DNA from: a virus
DNA length: 44,452 nucleotides
Strand: one strand, 5' to 3'
Virus record (IMG/VR): IMGVR_UViG_3300022921_001019
Coordinates: 1-44,452 of that record
Under the pieces are notes generated by a model that saw only the letters and a list, made by a program, of their open reading frames with translations, made no database searches and was not told where the DNA came from. Positions 15,438 through 23,236 of the stretch are shown in pieces. The number at the start of each line of letters is the position of its first letter. Positions within the stretch are counted from its first letter, which is position 1. A program made the position numbers and the translations under genes.

Positions 15438-15916
15438 CAAAACTAAAAGCAAACGAAATATTAAAAAACAAGTTCTGGATTATTGAAGATACAGACTCAA
15501 ATGAAAAGAAAGGCACACTATCACGTGATGCTGATAACAAATATATGTATAGTTGCGACACTGGAACATATATGTATGATACAAAAAGTATTGTTGAAAA
15601 GAATTTAGGTTCTCTACTTTGGAATAAATCAGACGTTAGTGAAGCAAAGAAAAATATTTCAAAAGAAATTTATAATCTGCCAACTAGTACTATTCCTTAC
15701 AACAGTATGTTTGATGTAAAACGTAAGTTTGGGTTATTTACAAAAAGTAAAAAATCAAAGAGCTTGTATTGTGCAGGTTATTTTTGTATTCACTTTGATA
15801 AGGGTTGGGTCAAAAGTTTTTGCCCAAAACTAGTAACGTTAGAAACTTATGAATATAAAGGTCCATTCAAAACAGAGATTGAAATGAGACAGGAGTTATC
15901 ACGTGCCAACCGTTAA
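15434..15916 (+). CDS. Conserved phage protein of unknown function
   Basis: This is a 160-residue protein. The N-terminal half is beta-like with 'KYMYSCDTGTYMYDTKSIVEK'. The C-terminal half has 'KRKFGLFTKSKKSKSLYCAG', 'WVKSFCPKLVTLETYEYKGPF'. The C-terminal block is one I associate with proteins conserved in marine T4-like phages; the cysteines might bind metal. No catalytic motif is recognised. It sits between the flap nuclease and a small protein, with overlaps of 4 and 14 bases, so it is probably part of the replication message. Confidence 0.6.
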   Translation: MTKLKANEILKNKFWIIEDTDSNEKKGTLSRDADNKYMYSCDTGTYMYDTKSIVEKNLGSLLWNKSDVSEAKKNISKEIYNLPTSTIPYNSMFDVKRKFGLFTKSKKSKSLYCAGYFCIHFDKGWVKSFCPKLVTLETYEYKGPFKTEIEMRQELSRANR

Positions 15917-16148
15917 TCCATTAAATACAATTCCATTACAGCAGTTTATTGACCGAGTTAAGACTGCTGATAACCAGCAACTAAAAGACATTACATTAAA
16001 CATTAGAGATGCTAAGAACTTAGCATTTACTATCGGTAGTGTAATGAGTCGCTTACACGGCGATTTAGAAGCTCTAGTACACCAAGAAAAGAACGCTGAA
16101 GAAGTTATTAATGTAACTGTAGACGGCGGCGGACAAGGCTGGAAGTAA
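15903..16148 (+). CDS. Small conserved phage protein (GTG start)
   Basis: This 81-residue protein starts at GTG 15903, with 'caggagtt' upstream as ribosome binding site. It is helical with amphipathic segments ('QFIDRVKTADNQQLKDITLN', 'MSRLHGDLEALVHQEKNAEE') and has a Gly-rich end (DGGGQGWK). It may oligomerise through the helices. The function is unknown. It is the last gene before a late-type promoter. Confidence 0.55.
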   Translation: MPTVNPLNTIPLQQFIDRVKTADNQQLKDITLNIRDAKNLAFTIGSVMSRLHGDLEALVHQEKNAEEVINVTVDGGGQGWK

Positions 16149-16180
16149 CTAATAAACTACGCATTTAACTCTCCTTTTTG

Positions 16181-16188
16181 GATAAATA
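16181..16188 (+). promoter_or_regulatory. T4-type late promoter element
   Basis: GATAAATA, matching the NATAAATA late -10 box of T4-like phages, 19 bases before the ATG at 16208 in the 59-base gap. There is no -35 box, as expected for late promoters. A GGGAGAAG ribosome binding site follows at 16193-16200. Confidence 0.6.
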
Positions 16189-16207
16189 CTATGGGAGAAG
16201 ATAATAA

Positions 16208-16498
16208 ATGAGTAGACCAAAACCAAATATTTTATTAGAATATACAGACAAAAAGTCTTATAGAAGCGAGCAGATTCTAGCCGCTGAGGCTATTTGGGCA
16301 GTATTCTATCAAGGTAATCCTTTTAACTTAAAAAGTTTAAATTCATTAACTAATTATCCTGGGCCTAAATATAAAAAAGTTAGTTTCAGTAATCCTGGTC
16401 ATGCACACAACTTAGCAAGTAAATTAAACGAATTATTTACAACTAAAGAGTTTACTGTTGTAAAGTTAACTACCGGACCAGTAGTAGAAGAAGAATAG
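16208..16498 (+). CDS. Conserved phage protein, late-type promoter
   Basis: This is a 96-residue protein. 'SEQILAAEAIWAVFYQGNPF' and 'NLASKLNELF' suggest helices flanking a basic central segment ('YPGPKYKKVSF'). A strong GGGAG ribosome binding site and the upstream GATAAATA suggest late expression, which would fit a virion or assembly role, but no family is recognised. It is followed after one base by the next gene. Confidence 0.6.
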   Translation: MSRPKPNILLEYTDKKSYRSEQILAAEAIWAVFYQGNPFNLKSLNSLTNYPGPKYKKVSFSNPGHAHNLASKLNELFTTKEFTVVKLTTGPVVEEE

Positions 16499-16499
16499 A

Positions 16500-16889
16500 A
16501 TGAACTGGAAAGAAACCTATACCAAGGTGTTCTTAAAACAAGCCAACATTAGTATTAATGATAGTACGTTAAAAGAATATATGCCTTTATGGTGGCAAAA
16601 CACTAGAGCAGTTGGCGGGTTACGTCTAACTGACGAAGGCATGATGTTTATTACAGACCAATTAGAATTAGTTACTTACGAAATACCATTTCCTCCCGAA
16701 TTTAAAATAACTACCCAAATTATACTGTTCTTAGATAAGTTTATTGATTGTCCATACTATGTAACTAACAAGCATATTACAGTTACAAGTGAAAAAAAGA
16801 GCATGGAATTACATCTGTTTAGTGGAGATGTCCGTAAATATGGACTAGCTAAAGCCCTAAAACGGACAGATGAAGAACTAACCCCTTGA
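16500..16889 (+). CDS. Conserved phage protein of unknown function
   Basis: This is a 129-residue protein. The characteristic segments 'MPLWWQNTRAVGGLRLTDEG', 'ILFLDKFIDCPYYVTNKHI' and 'MELHLFSGDVRKYGLAKAL' look highly constrained. I associate such a protein with T4-like marine phages, where it remains unassigned. Its length and position would also fit a recombination or transcription accessory protein, but I see no UvsY or RegA motif. It begins one base after the previous stop. Confidence 0.6.
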   Translation: MNWKETYTKVFLKQANISINDSTLKEYMPLWWQNTRAVGGLRLTDEGMMFITDQLELVTYEIPFPPEFKITTQIILFLDKFIDCPYYVTNKHITVTSEKKSMELHLFSGDVRKYGLAKALKRTDEELTP

Positions 16890-16930
16890 TATTACTACAT
16901 ATTTTTTCTTAAAAAAACTGCGTTTTCTGG

Positions 16931-16959
16931 TTGACCTTTTGATAAAGAGGTGCTATTAT
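16931..16959 (+). promoter_or_regulatory. sigma70 promoter (extended -10) for the MoxR ATPase
   Basis: TTGACC (16931-16936), a 17-bp spacer and TATTAT (16954-16959), with TGC directly upstream of the -10. +1 is near 16966, giving a 50-base leader before ATG 17016. The 126-base gap 16890-17015 holds nothing else that I can identify, apart from short A/T runs. Confidence 0.8.
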
Positions 16960-17015
16960 ATATACATACTAAGAAATTAAGTATGGCACTGAACAAACAG
17001 AAAGAGGAATACAAA

Positions 17016-18101
17016 ATGGAAAACATTGCAATTAGAACAGTAAGTCCTAATAATGCAAAGAAGAGCATTGTTAGAGCATTTAAAAAGAAACGTCCTTTGT
17101 TTATCTGGGGAGCACCAGGTATTGGTAAATCGGACATCGTTGGACAGGTTGCGTCAGAGATTGATGCACACATGATTGACATTCGTTTGTCACTATGGGA
17201 TCCAACAGACATTAAAGGCATTCCGTATTATAGTTCAAACGATAATACAATGCAATGGGCACCGCCACAAGAATTGCCAACTCAAGAGTTTGCTAAGAAA
17301 CATAAATTTATTGTATTGTTCTTAGACGAAATGAACTCTGCGGCACCGGCTGTACAGGCGGCGGCTTATCAATTAATTCTTAACCGTAAGGTTGGTACTT
17401 ATGTACTACCTGATAACGTTCTTATTGTAGCGGCTGGTAACAGAGATGCTGATAAGGGTGTTACATACAGAATGCCAGCACCGTTAGCAAATAGATTTGT
17501 TCACTTAGAACTTAAAGTTGATTTTGACGATTGGTTCCAGTGGGCAGTAAACAATGATATCCACCAAGATGTTGTTGGTTACTTAACATTTAGCAAGAAG
17601 GACTTGTATGACTTTGATCCAAAAAGTCCAAGTCGTTCGTTTGCTACACCTCGTTCTTGGTCATTTGTATCCGAACTACTAGAGGATGATGATGACGAGA
17701 CAACCACTACTGATTTAGTTAGTGGTTCAGTTGGCGAAGGCCTGGCAGTAAAGTTCATGGCCCATCGTAAAGTTTCATCTAAGTTACCTAACCCGAGTGA
17801 CGTACTCGCAGGTAAAGTAAAAACATTAGATACACGAGAAATCAGTGCCATGTATTCCTTGACTGTATCTTTATGTTACGAACTTAAAGAAGCTAACGAC
17901 AAAGGCAATAAGAAGTTTGACGAAATGGTCAATAATTTCTTAAGGTTCTCAATGGACAATTTTGATACTGAGCTAGTAGTTATGGGTATCAAATTAGGTC
18001 TAACACAATATCAACTTCCAATCGATCCAGATGAAGTTGAGTGTTTTGATGAGTTCCATGAAAAGTACGGTAAGTACATTACTGCCGCACAGGCTAGTTA
18101 A
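17016..18101 (+). CDS. MoxR/CobS-like AAA+ ATPase
   Basis: The start is placed at ATG 17016 (361 residues), with AGAGGA 7 bases upstream; a longer in-frame reading begins inside the promoter. Walker A is GAPGIGKS (32-39), Walker B is 'IVLFLDEMNSA' (D104/E105), and a sensor-like 'LIVAAGNRD' follows. The MoxR branch remodels proteins and often works with a VWA/MIDAS partner, here the gene immediately downstream. Marine T4-like phages carry a related gene annotated cobS, so cobalt-chelatase-like roles are often proposed. A chaperone role in virion assembly is equally possible. Confidence 0.88.
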   Translation: MENIAIRTVSPNNAKKSIVRAFKKKRPLFIWGAPGIGKSDIVGQVASEIDAHMIDIRLSLWDPTDIKGIPYYSSNDNTMQWAPPQELPTQEFAKKHKFIVLFLDEMNSAAPAVQAAAYQLILNRKVGTYVLPDNVLIVAAGNRDADKGVTYRMPAPLANRFVHLELKVDFDDWFQWAVNNDIHQDVVGYLTFSKKDLYDFDPKSPSRSFATPRSWSFVSELLEDDDDETTTTDLVSGSVGEGLAVKFMAHRKVSSKLPNPSDVLAGKVKTLDTREISAMYSLTVSLCYELKEANDKGNKKFDEMVNNFLRFSMDNFDTELVVMGIKLGLTQYQLPIDPDEVECFDEFHEKYGKYITAAQAS

Positions 18102-18106
18102 CTGAT

Positions 18107-18141
18107 AAGGGTAGGATATCTTTTGGTATTCTACCCTTTTT
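18107..18141 (+). terminator. Intrinsic terminator
   Basis: An AAGGGTAG arm (18107-18114) pairs perfectly with CTACCCTT (18131-18138). Four further pairs (including one GT) lie inside, leaving a loop of about 8 bases. The 3' side runs into TTTTT (18137-18141). It ends the ATPase transcript, and a fresh promoter for the VWA gene begins 7 bases later. Confidence 0.88.
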
Positions 18142-18147
18142 ATTTGG

Positions 18148-18176
18148 TTGACAAACTCAATTAAATAGTGTATACT
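18148..18176 (+). promoter_or_regulatory. sigma70 promoter for the VWA gene
   Basis: TTGACA (18148-18153), a 17-bp spacer and TATACT (18171-18176). +1 is near 18183, with AAGGAATAG as ribosome binding site before ATG 18205. With the preceding terminator it makes this gene a separate transcription unit from its ATPase partner. Confidence 0.88.
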
Positions 18177-18204
18177 GTAAGTATAAACAATAAGGAATAG
18201 GCAC

Positions 18205-19473
18205 ATGGCAACAGACGTATTAGAACTAGAAACAGAAACTCCAGAAATAGAAATAACTGACGAACTTCGTGCAGAAGTTTTGGACAGAATTATTGTAGCT
18301 AGAGTTGGCTTGTTACTACGTCACCCATTTTTTGGTAATATGGCTACAAGGCTTATTATTAAAGAAGCAAGTGATTGGTGTCCAACTGCGGCCACAGATG
18401 GTAGACACCTATTTTATAGTGTTCCGTTCTTTGCTAAGATGTCTAATAAAGAAATAGAATTTGTAATTGCACATGAAATACTTCATTGTGTATTTGATCA
18501 CATGACACGTAGAGAAGATAGAGATCCGCAAATACATAATATTGCGGCAGACTATATTGTAAACAATACACTAGTACGTGATCGTATTGGAGATAAGCCT
18601 AAAGACATTCCAATTTTCCAAGACTTTAAATATGATGGTTGGTCTTCAGAGGCTGTATATGATGACATCTTTGAAAAGTATGATCAAGAAGAATTAGATC
18701 AATTAGGTAAGTTACTTGACGAACACGTTGATTGGGAGAAAGGTAATACCCCAGGACAACCTAAAACAGGTAAAGGTAAAAGTAAAAGCAATAAGCCTAG
18801 TTATTCAAAAGAAGAACTTGCTAAAATACGTGATGAAATTAAAGAGAACATGATGTCTGCGGCACAGGCGGCAGGTGCTGGTAATGTTCCTAAAGAAGTA
18901 GAACGTATGATTAAGGATCTTACTGAGCCTAAAATGTCTTGGAGAGAGTTACTTAGACAACAGATTGAAAGTACTATCCGTAATGATTTTACTTTTGCTC
19001 GTCCTTCACGTAAAGGTTGGCATACTGGTGCAATACTTCCAGGTATGAACTTCCAAGATACTGTTGATCTTTGTATTGCTATTGACATGTCAGGTTCAAT
19101 TGGTGACGATCAAGCAACTGACTTCTTAAGCGAAGTACAAGGTATTATGGATGAGTATCAAGACTATAAAATTAAACTATGGTGCTTTGATACAGCCGTA
19201 TATGGTGAAGAAGACTTTAGTGCAGATTCGCCTAGTAACTTACGTGAATATAAAGTTATTGGTGGCGGCGGTACTGACTTTAATGCTAACTGGGAATACA
19301 TGAAAGAAAATGATATTGTTCCTAAGAAGTTCATTATGTTCACTGATGGTTATCCTTGGGATAGCTGGGGTGATGAAGATTATTGTGATACTATCTTTAT
19401 TGTACATAGCTATCATGATAAGAATATGCAGGCGCCATTTGGTGTTACTGCACATTACGAAAAAGGAAAATAG
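18205..19473 (+). CDS. Zincin-like metallopeptidase plus VWA protein (DUF2201 type)
   Basis: This is a 422-residue protein of two parts. Residues about 25-140 hold a zincin helix 'IAHEILHCVFDH' (H90-E91...H94), typical of DUF2201 N-terminal putative metallopeptidases. A charged linker (180-215) leads to a VWA-like domain with a MIDAS 'AIDMSGSIGD' (D294-S298), a 'GGGGTDF' loop and 'FTDGYPW'. MoxR ATPases pair with such VWA proteins to remodel targets in an ATP-driven way. The match to the upstream ATPase suggests a two-component complex. The target is unknown. Confidence 0.87.
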   Translation: MATDVLELETETPEIEITDELRAEVLDRIIVARVGLLLRHPFFGNMATRLIIKEASDWCPTAATDGRHLFYSVPFFAKMSNKEIEFVIAHEILHCVFDHMTRREDRDPQIHNIAADYIVNNTLVRDRIGDKPKDIPIFQDFKYDGWSSEAVYDDIFEKYDQEELDQLGKLLDEHVDWEKGNTPGQPKTGKGKSKSNKPSYSKEELAKIRDEIKENMMSAAQAAGAGNVPKEVERMIKDLTEPKMSWRELLRQQIESTIRNDFTFARPSRKGWHTGAILPGMNFQDTVDLCIAIDMSGSIGDDQATDFLSEVQGIMDEYQDYKIKLWCFDTAVYGEEDFSADSPSNLREYKVIGGGGTDFNANWEYMKENDIVPKKFIMFTDGYPWDSWGDEDYCDTIFIVHSYHDKNMQAPFGVTAHYEKGK

Positions 19474-19763
19474 TGCTGGATAAGAAAAATACACCCAACG
19501 CCTTAGACTTTTTTGATGTTCGAGAAACAAAATCAGCACCAAAGCATTTTGAGTTTTGTAATCTAACACCAAAATATAATATGGAAGATTCAATCCGTAA
19601 ATGGATTAAGACCAATCTAAAAGGCCGATTTTATATTGGAAAAACTATAGTGCTATCTGATAATCCAGATAGTGCATATAATCGGTGTATAAGAATTGGA
19701 TTTGAACAACATCGAGAGTTAAGTTATTTCATGTTGGCTTGTCCACATTTAAAGTACAACTAA
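19473..19763 (+). CDS. Small phage protein (GTG start)
   Basis: This 96-residue protein starts at GTG 19473, sharing a base with the VWA stop, with AAGGA upstream. It contains 'SIRKWIKTNLKGRFYIGKTI' and 'RCIRIGFEQHRELSYFMLAC', compact alpha/beta in appearance. No family is recognised. Coupled translation with the VWA protein suggests a related role. Confidence 0.55.
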   Translation: MLDKKNTPNALDFFDVRETKSAPKHFEFCNLTPKYNMEDSIRKWIKTNLKGRFYIGKTIVLSDNPDSAYNRCIRIGFEQHRELSYFMLACPHLKYN

Positions 19764-19785
19764 GTATCAACAAGTAAATAATAAT

Positions 19786-19805
19786 AGCATATAGATTAAT
19801 ATGCT
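19786..19805 (+). other. Perfect 7-bp hairpin in a leader
   Basis: AGCATAT (19786-19792) and ATATGCT (19799-19805) form a hairpin with a six-base loop, flanked by an outer AACAAG/CTTGTT pair. No U-tract follows, so it is not an intrinsic terminator. It lies 28 bases before the ATG of the next gene and could stabilise the mRNA or be a protein site. Confidence 0.4.
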
Positions 19806-19833
19806 TGTTATGATCAAAACAAGGAGAATATAA

Positions 19834-20187
19834 ATGTCAAATGATACAACAAAAGTTGCATCAACCCCTACAGTAGGAAAAGATGGCGCAGGCCAAGCAC
19901 CTATGCCACAGGGTGGTGCACCAACAGGAGCTCAGGCCGCGGCAGAATTAACTGTACAGGACCTAGGCGTTTTAAAAACTATTATCGAAGTTGCACAAAG
20001 TCGTGGAGCATTTAAAGCTAACGAACTAGAAGCAGTTGGAAAAACATTTAATAAATTAGATGTATTCCTAACAACGGTACAAAATCAACAAGTAGCCGAA
20101 TCGGCTAATGCACCTACTATGCCTGCAACACCAGCAAAAGATACACCAGTATCACCAGCTGATGCAAGTGCAGTATTAGGAGCCTAA
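19834..20187 (+). CDS. Probable virion/structural protein, low complexity
   Basis: This is a 117-residue, Ala/Gly/Pro-rich protein. Disordered ends flank a helical core (residues about 40-90: 'LTVQDLGVLKTIIEVAQSRG', 'AFKANELEAVGKTFNKLDVF'). Such proteins occur next to structural genes in marine T4-like phages. AAGGAG lies 8 bases before the ATG. It is followed after 11 bases by another protein of similar style. The role is inferred from composition and context only. Confidence 0.55.
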   Translation: MSNDTTKVASTPTVGKDGAGQAPMPQGGAPTGAQAAAELTVQDLGVLKTIIEVAQSRGAFKANELEAVGKTFNKLDVFLTTVQNQQVAESANAPTMPATPAKDTPVSPADASAVLGA

Positions 20188-20198
20188 GGAGAAATAAT

Positions 20199-20792
20199 AT
20201 GGCGTTAAAACACATTGGAAGAATTGAAAAGACAGGACGTAAAGTTGCTGTTGCATTCAGAACATTACCAAACGATGCAGAACATTGTTTAGTAGTACAA
20301 ACAGAAAACTTAAAAGATCAAGACCACGATGTCTTAATGAATCTTATTGAAAGTAATACAGGTCAAGTAGCTGAAGAATTAGCTGATGCTATGCAAAGAA
20401 CACAACTACAAGATGGTAGCACTATGTTACCAGCTTTTCATAGTAAAGGTAAGTTGACAAAAATCGCAACTAAAGACATTACTATGACTCCTGATAACTC
20501 AACTAACATTAATCTAGCAGAATTAAATAAAATTATTGCAGAGCAAAAAGGTGTTAGTATTTCAGACCTAGCAGTAGGTGGAAGTTCAGTTACAGAAGTT
20601 GCTAGTGCGTCAAAAATTGCAGAGCCTACAGCGCCAACAGTAGCACCAGGAGATGCTCCACTTTCGGACGCTGACCTAGCTAAAAATCTAAGAGCAGATG
20701 CCGATAGACTGTTTAAAGAAGCTACAGACCTACGTAAACAAGCAGACGAACTAGCACCAGCAAAGAAGGCGGCTGGTCGTGGCAAATCGTAA
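20199..20792 (+). CDS. Probable virion structural protein
   Basis: This is a 197-residue protein. The N-terminal 85 residues form a folded domain ('HIGRIEKTGRKVAVAFRTLP', 'HDVLMNLIESNTGQVAEELA'). A Thr/Ala/Pro-rich linker and a C-terminal helix ('LFKEATDLRKQADELAPAKK') follow. The opening resembles conserved structural proteins of marine T4-like phages. AAGGAG precedes the ATG. It overlaps the next gene by 14 bases. Confidence 0.6.
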   Translation: MALKHIGRIEKTGRKVAVAFRTLPNDAEHCLVVQTENLKDQDHDVLMNLIESNTGQVAEELADAMQRTQLQDGSTMLPAFHSKGKLTKIATKDITMTPDNSTNINLAELNKIIAEQKGVSISDLAVGGSSVTEVASASKIAEPTAPTVAPGDAPLSDADLAKNLRADADRLFKEATDLRKQADELAPAKKAAGRGKS

Positions 20793-21099
20793 GAAAAAAC
20801 GATTACCACAAGATATAATAGCTAAATGGCCTGAGGTATTTAAGGACATTGATATCGATGCCATACCTTTGGAATATGTAGAAAGTATAACAGTATTTTT
20901 CCACAACGGTAAGAAGTGGGAGATTGAAATTAAAGATAAGTCAAAATTAGACCCCCTTAAAGAGGTCGAAAATGCACTTAACGAGATGTTTACTAACTAC
21001 AATACTGCTATTAAAAATGTCGATTTCCGTGTAGATTCGGAACGTGTTAAGACTGATGTACAAAAGCGTACTAAACAGTTCTTAAAAAAGCAGAAGTAA
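20779..21099 (+). CDS. Conserved phage protein (GTG start), possibly assembly-related
   Basis: This 106-residue basic protein starts at GTG 20779. Its helical segments 'DIIAKWPEVFKDIDIDAIPL' and 'LKEVENALNEMFTNYNTAIK' flank a beta hairpin ('SITVFFHNGKKWEIEIK'). The tail is Lys-rich. It is compatible with a scaffold or neck accessory protein, but I do not recognise it. It ends 50 bases before the tail-fibre gene. Confidence 0.55.
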   Translation: MANRKKKRLPQDIIAKWPEVFKDIDIDAIPLEYVESITVFFHNGKKWEIEIKDKSKLDPLKEVENALNEMFTNYNTAIKNVDFRVDSERVKTDVQKRTKQFLKKQK

Positions 21100-21113
21100 A
21101 TTTTAGGTATTGG

Positions 21114-21121
21114 CATAAATA
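21114..21121 (+). promoter_or_regulatory. T4-type late promoter element
   Basis: CATAAATA fits the NATAAATA late box. It lies 29 bases before the tail-fibre ATG at 21150, in a 50-base gap, with 'ctaggag' as ribosome binding site. Late expression is what a tail-fibre gene requires. Confidence 0.6.
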
Positions 21122-21149
21122 CATGTATAAGATACTAGGAGTGCTATAA

Positions 21150-22523
21150 ATGGCTTTAAGATTACGAAGAGGAACAGATGCCCAGAGGGCTTTAATTACT
21201 CCGTTAGACGGAGAGTTGATCTATACTACAGACACTAAAAAGCTGTATGTAGGAGATGGAACTACCGCAGGCGGGTTAGCAGTTGACACAGCTGGTACGT
21301 TCCTTGGTGCAGACTTAGACCTAAATAACTACAATTTAACAGGTACAGGTAATGTAAACGTAACAGGAAACATTACTGCAACCGGTAATATCACTGCTGA
21401 CGGAAATTTAACGTTAGGTGGTAATTTACAAATTGGTGATTCTAATACTGATACAGTTAATTTATCAGCTAAAATCGAATCAGATATTATTCCAGATGTT
21501 GACGGTGCTAGAAGTTTAGGTTCATCTAGTAACAAGTTTGCAACAGCACACCTTAACACTCTTAATGTAACAGACCAAATTGATGCACTTTCTATTAATG
21601 CAAATGTAATTGGTAACGACAGTACAGTATTACTTAATGTTGCAACAGGTGCAGTTAATGTAACAGGCGAATTAACAGGTACAGTCAAAGCCAACGATGC
21701 AACAACATTTTACAATCCAGCACTTAAATCAATTGCGGCAAGTTCAGCTATCTTTTCAGCTACTGTAACTGCTCCAACTTTTAGTGGAACACTTGCAGGT
21801 GACGTAACAGGTTCAGTTTTTGCTGATGATAGTGGCGTACTAGTTGATGGTGTTAACAACACAGTTGTTATTGATAACGGTTCAATTTATGCACAAGGTA
21901 AAGTACTAAGAGTTAGAAACGCAGAAACAATTAAGATTGGTGACGTAACAGATGTATATAGTACTGGTTTAGAAATTACTAACGTAGACGGTTCACCGCC
22001 AATTGACATGGTCAGTTTAGCACAGAGCAGTTTTGGTGGTATTTCTAAAATGGCATTTACTGGTCGTCATGGCGATATAGTAACTCCGGTACAAGGTACT
22101 GCTGGTGATTACCTAGGTGCTATTGACGCTAGAAGTTATGATGCTACTACTGATACATTAGTTCCATCAAGTGTAATTGCATTCCAAATTGATCCTAACA
22201 CTACAGTATCAAACGATATAGCAAAAGGTTCAATTAGAATTATTAACAACAATGGTTCTGCAAGTAGTCCAGAGTTAAAAACAATGTCAATCATGTCAAA
22301 TGGTTGGGTTGCTATTAACAACACTCTTGCATTTACACCATTGGCTACATTAGACATTAACGGTTTTGCAAAATTGGCGGCTTCGTCAGCAGAACCTAAC
22401 ACTCCAACACTAGGTATGATTGCTGTCGCTGACAGAACTACTTGGGATCCAGTTGGGGTTGGTTCAGGAAACGCTTATCCAGTATTTTACGATGGCGCGG
22501 CTTGGATCAAAATGATTGCTTAA
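21150..22523 (+). CDS. Tail fibre / receptor-binding protein
   Basis: This 457-residue protein starts with 'MALRLRRGTDAQRALITPLD' and 'GELIYTTDTKKLYVGDGTTA', the N-terminal module used by many phage tail fibres (RRGT...DGELxYxxDTKxLYVGDG). Repeated short strands of the 'VTGNITATGNITADGNLTLG' type follow, typical of trimeric beta-helical shafts. A C-terminal region ending in 'VFYDGAAWIKMIA' may hold the tip. It is expected on the distal tail, binding the host. A late promoter precedes it. The genes after it are the accessory island. Confidence 0.85.
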   Translation: MALRLRRGTDAQRALITPLDGELIYTTDTKKLYVGDGTTAGGLAVDTAGTFLGADLDLNNYNLTGTGNVNVTGNITATGNITADGNLTLGGNLQIGDSNTDTVNLSAKIESDIIPDVDGARSLGSSSNKFATAHLNTLNVTDQIDALSINANVIGNDSTVLLNVATGAVNVTGELTGTVKANDATTFYNPALKSIAASSAIFSATVTAPTFSGTLAGDVTGSVFADDSGVLVDGVNNTVVIDNGSIYAQGKVLRVRNAETIKIGDVTDVYSTGLEITNVDGSPPIDMVSLAQSSFGGISKMAFTGRHGDIVTPVQGTAGDYLGAIDARSYDATTDTLVPSSVIAFQIDPNTTVSNDIAKGSIRIINNNGSASSPELKTMSIMSNGWVAINNTLAFTPLATLDINGFAKLAASSAEPNTPTLGMIAVADRTTWDPVGVGSGNAYPVFYDGAAWIKMIA

Positions 22524-22567
22524 TTCACATCCAATAATTCCAAAATAGTTTTCAAATAAGTAAGTAT

Positions 22568-23236
22568 ATGCTTACTCTATTCACATCAGGTAGTACAGAT
22601 GAACCAAAACGTGTAACACACTCTTGGGAATATATTAACCAATCTGCAAAACTTTCAGCAAAAGAAATTGGACTAACTAAAGACGATATTGTATTGGATG
22701 TCTTTCCAGCAAACACTATAGCACACTATACTATAACAGCTCTTCCTGCTTATATAAGCGGCGCACAGCTAGTTAGTGCTAACTTTAATGCACTTACCTA
22801 CCCTACGTTGTTTAGTAGCGTTAAACCGACGTATATAGCGTTAATTCCACGCCATTTAGAGTTGTTACAAAAGACAAAAGGCTTTAAAGACTTAGACATG
22901 AGTTGTGTACGTTATATGGTTACTGGTAGTAGTAAAATTGAGCAATCATTTATTGATGCATTCAAAGAGCGTGGAGTACAGACTGTTGCTAATTGGTACG
23001 GCATGACAGAGTATGCTCCGCCGGTAATGATTGGATACGATTCACCTAGTTTTGATTTTAACACTATAGATGAAAAAAGAACACATGTGATGTTTAATCC
23101 AATTACTGCTACATCTAAGTTAGCCCATTGTATTATTAATGGTAAAAGTACAGGCGATATATTTGACATGAATACTAAAACATTTTCACACAGGATGAAT
23201 ATAGCTAATGGTAAAACTTGGAAAAATGAATTTTAG
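22568..23236 (+). CDS. Minimal AMP-forming adenylation (ANL) domain
   Basis: This is a 222-residue protein made only of the core of an acyl-CoA synthetase/NRPS adenylation domain. It starts at the P-loop 'FTSGSTDEPK' (5-14; TSGSTGxPK with Gly to Asp), then 'YMVTGSSKI' (117-125), 'NWYGMTEYAPP' (142-152, the YGxTE motif) and 'GKSTGDIF' (D197, the ribose-binding Asp). The usual 150-residue N-terminal part and the C-terminal lid with the catalytic Lys are missing. The motifs for ATP binding are kept, so acyl-AMP formation is possible in principle. No carrier protein or CoA partner is visible. It overlaps the next gene by 11 bases. Confidence 0.75.
   Translation: MLTLFTSGSTDEPKRVTHSWEYINQSAKLSAKEIGLTKDDIVLDVFPANTIAHYTITALPAYISGAQLVSANFNALTYPTLFSSVKPTYIALIPRHLELLQKTKGFKDLDMSCVRYMVTGSSKIEQSFIDAFKERGVQTVANWYGMTEYAPPVMIGYDSPSFDFNTIDEKRTHVMFNPITATSKLAHCIINGKSTGDIFDMNTKTFSHRMNIANGKTWKNEF

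Noticed and set aside
19771-19780. AGTAAATA near the structural gene at 19834 as a late promoter
   Set aside because: Mismatch to NATAAATA and about 55 bases from the start; too weak to list.
20438-20809. Minus-strand 123-residue frame over the structural gene
   Set aside because: Ala/Ser-rich composition mirrors the Ala/Thr-rich plus-strand gene; no supporting signals.
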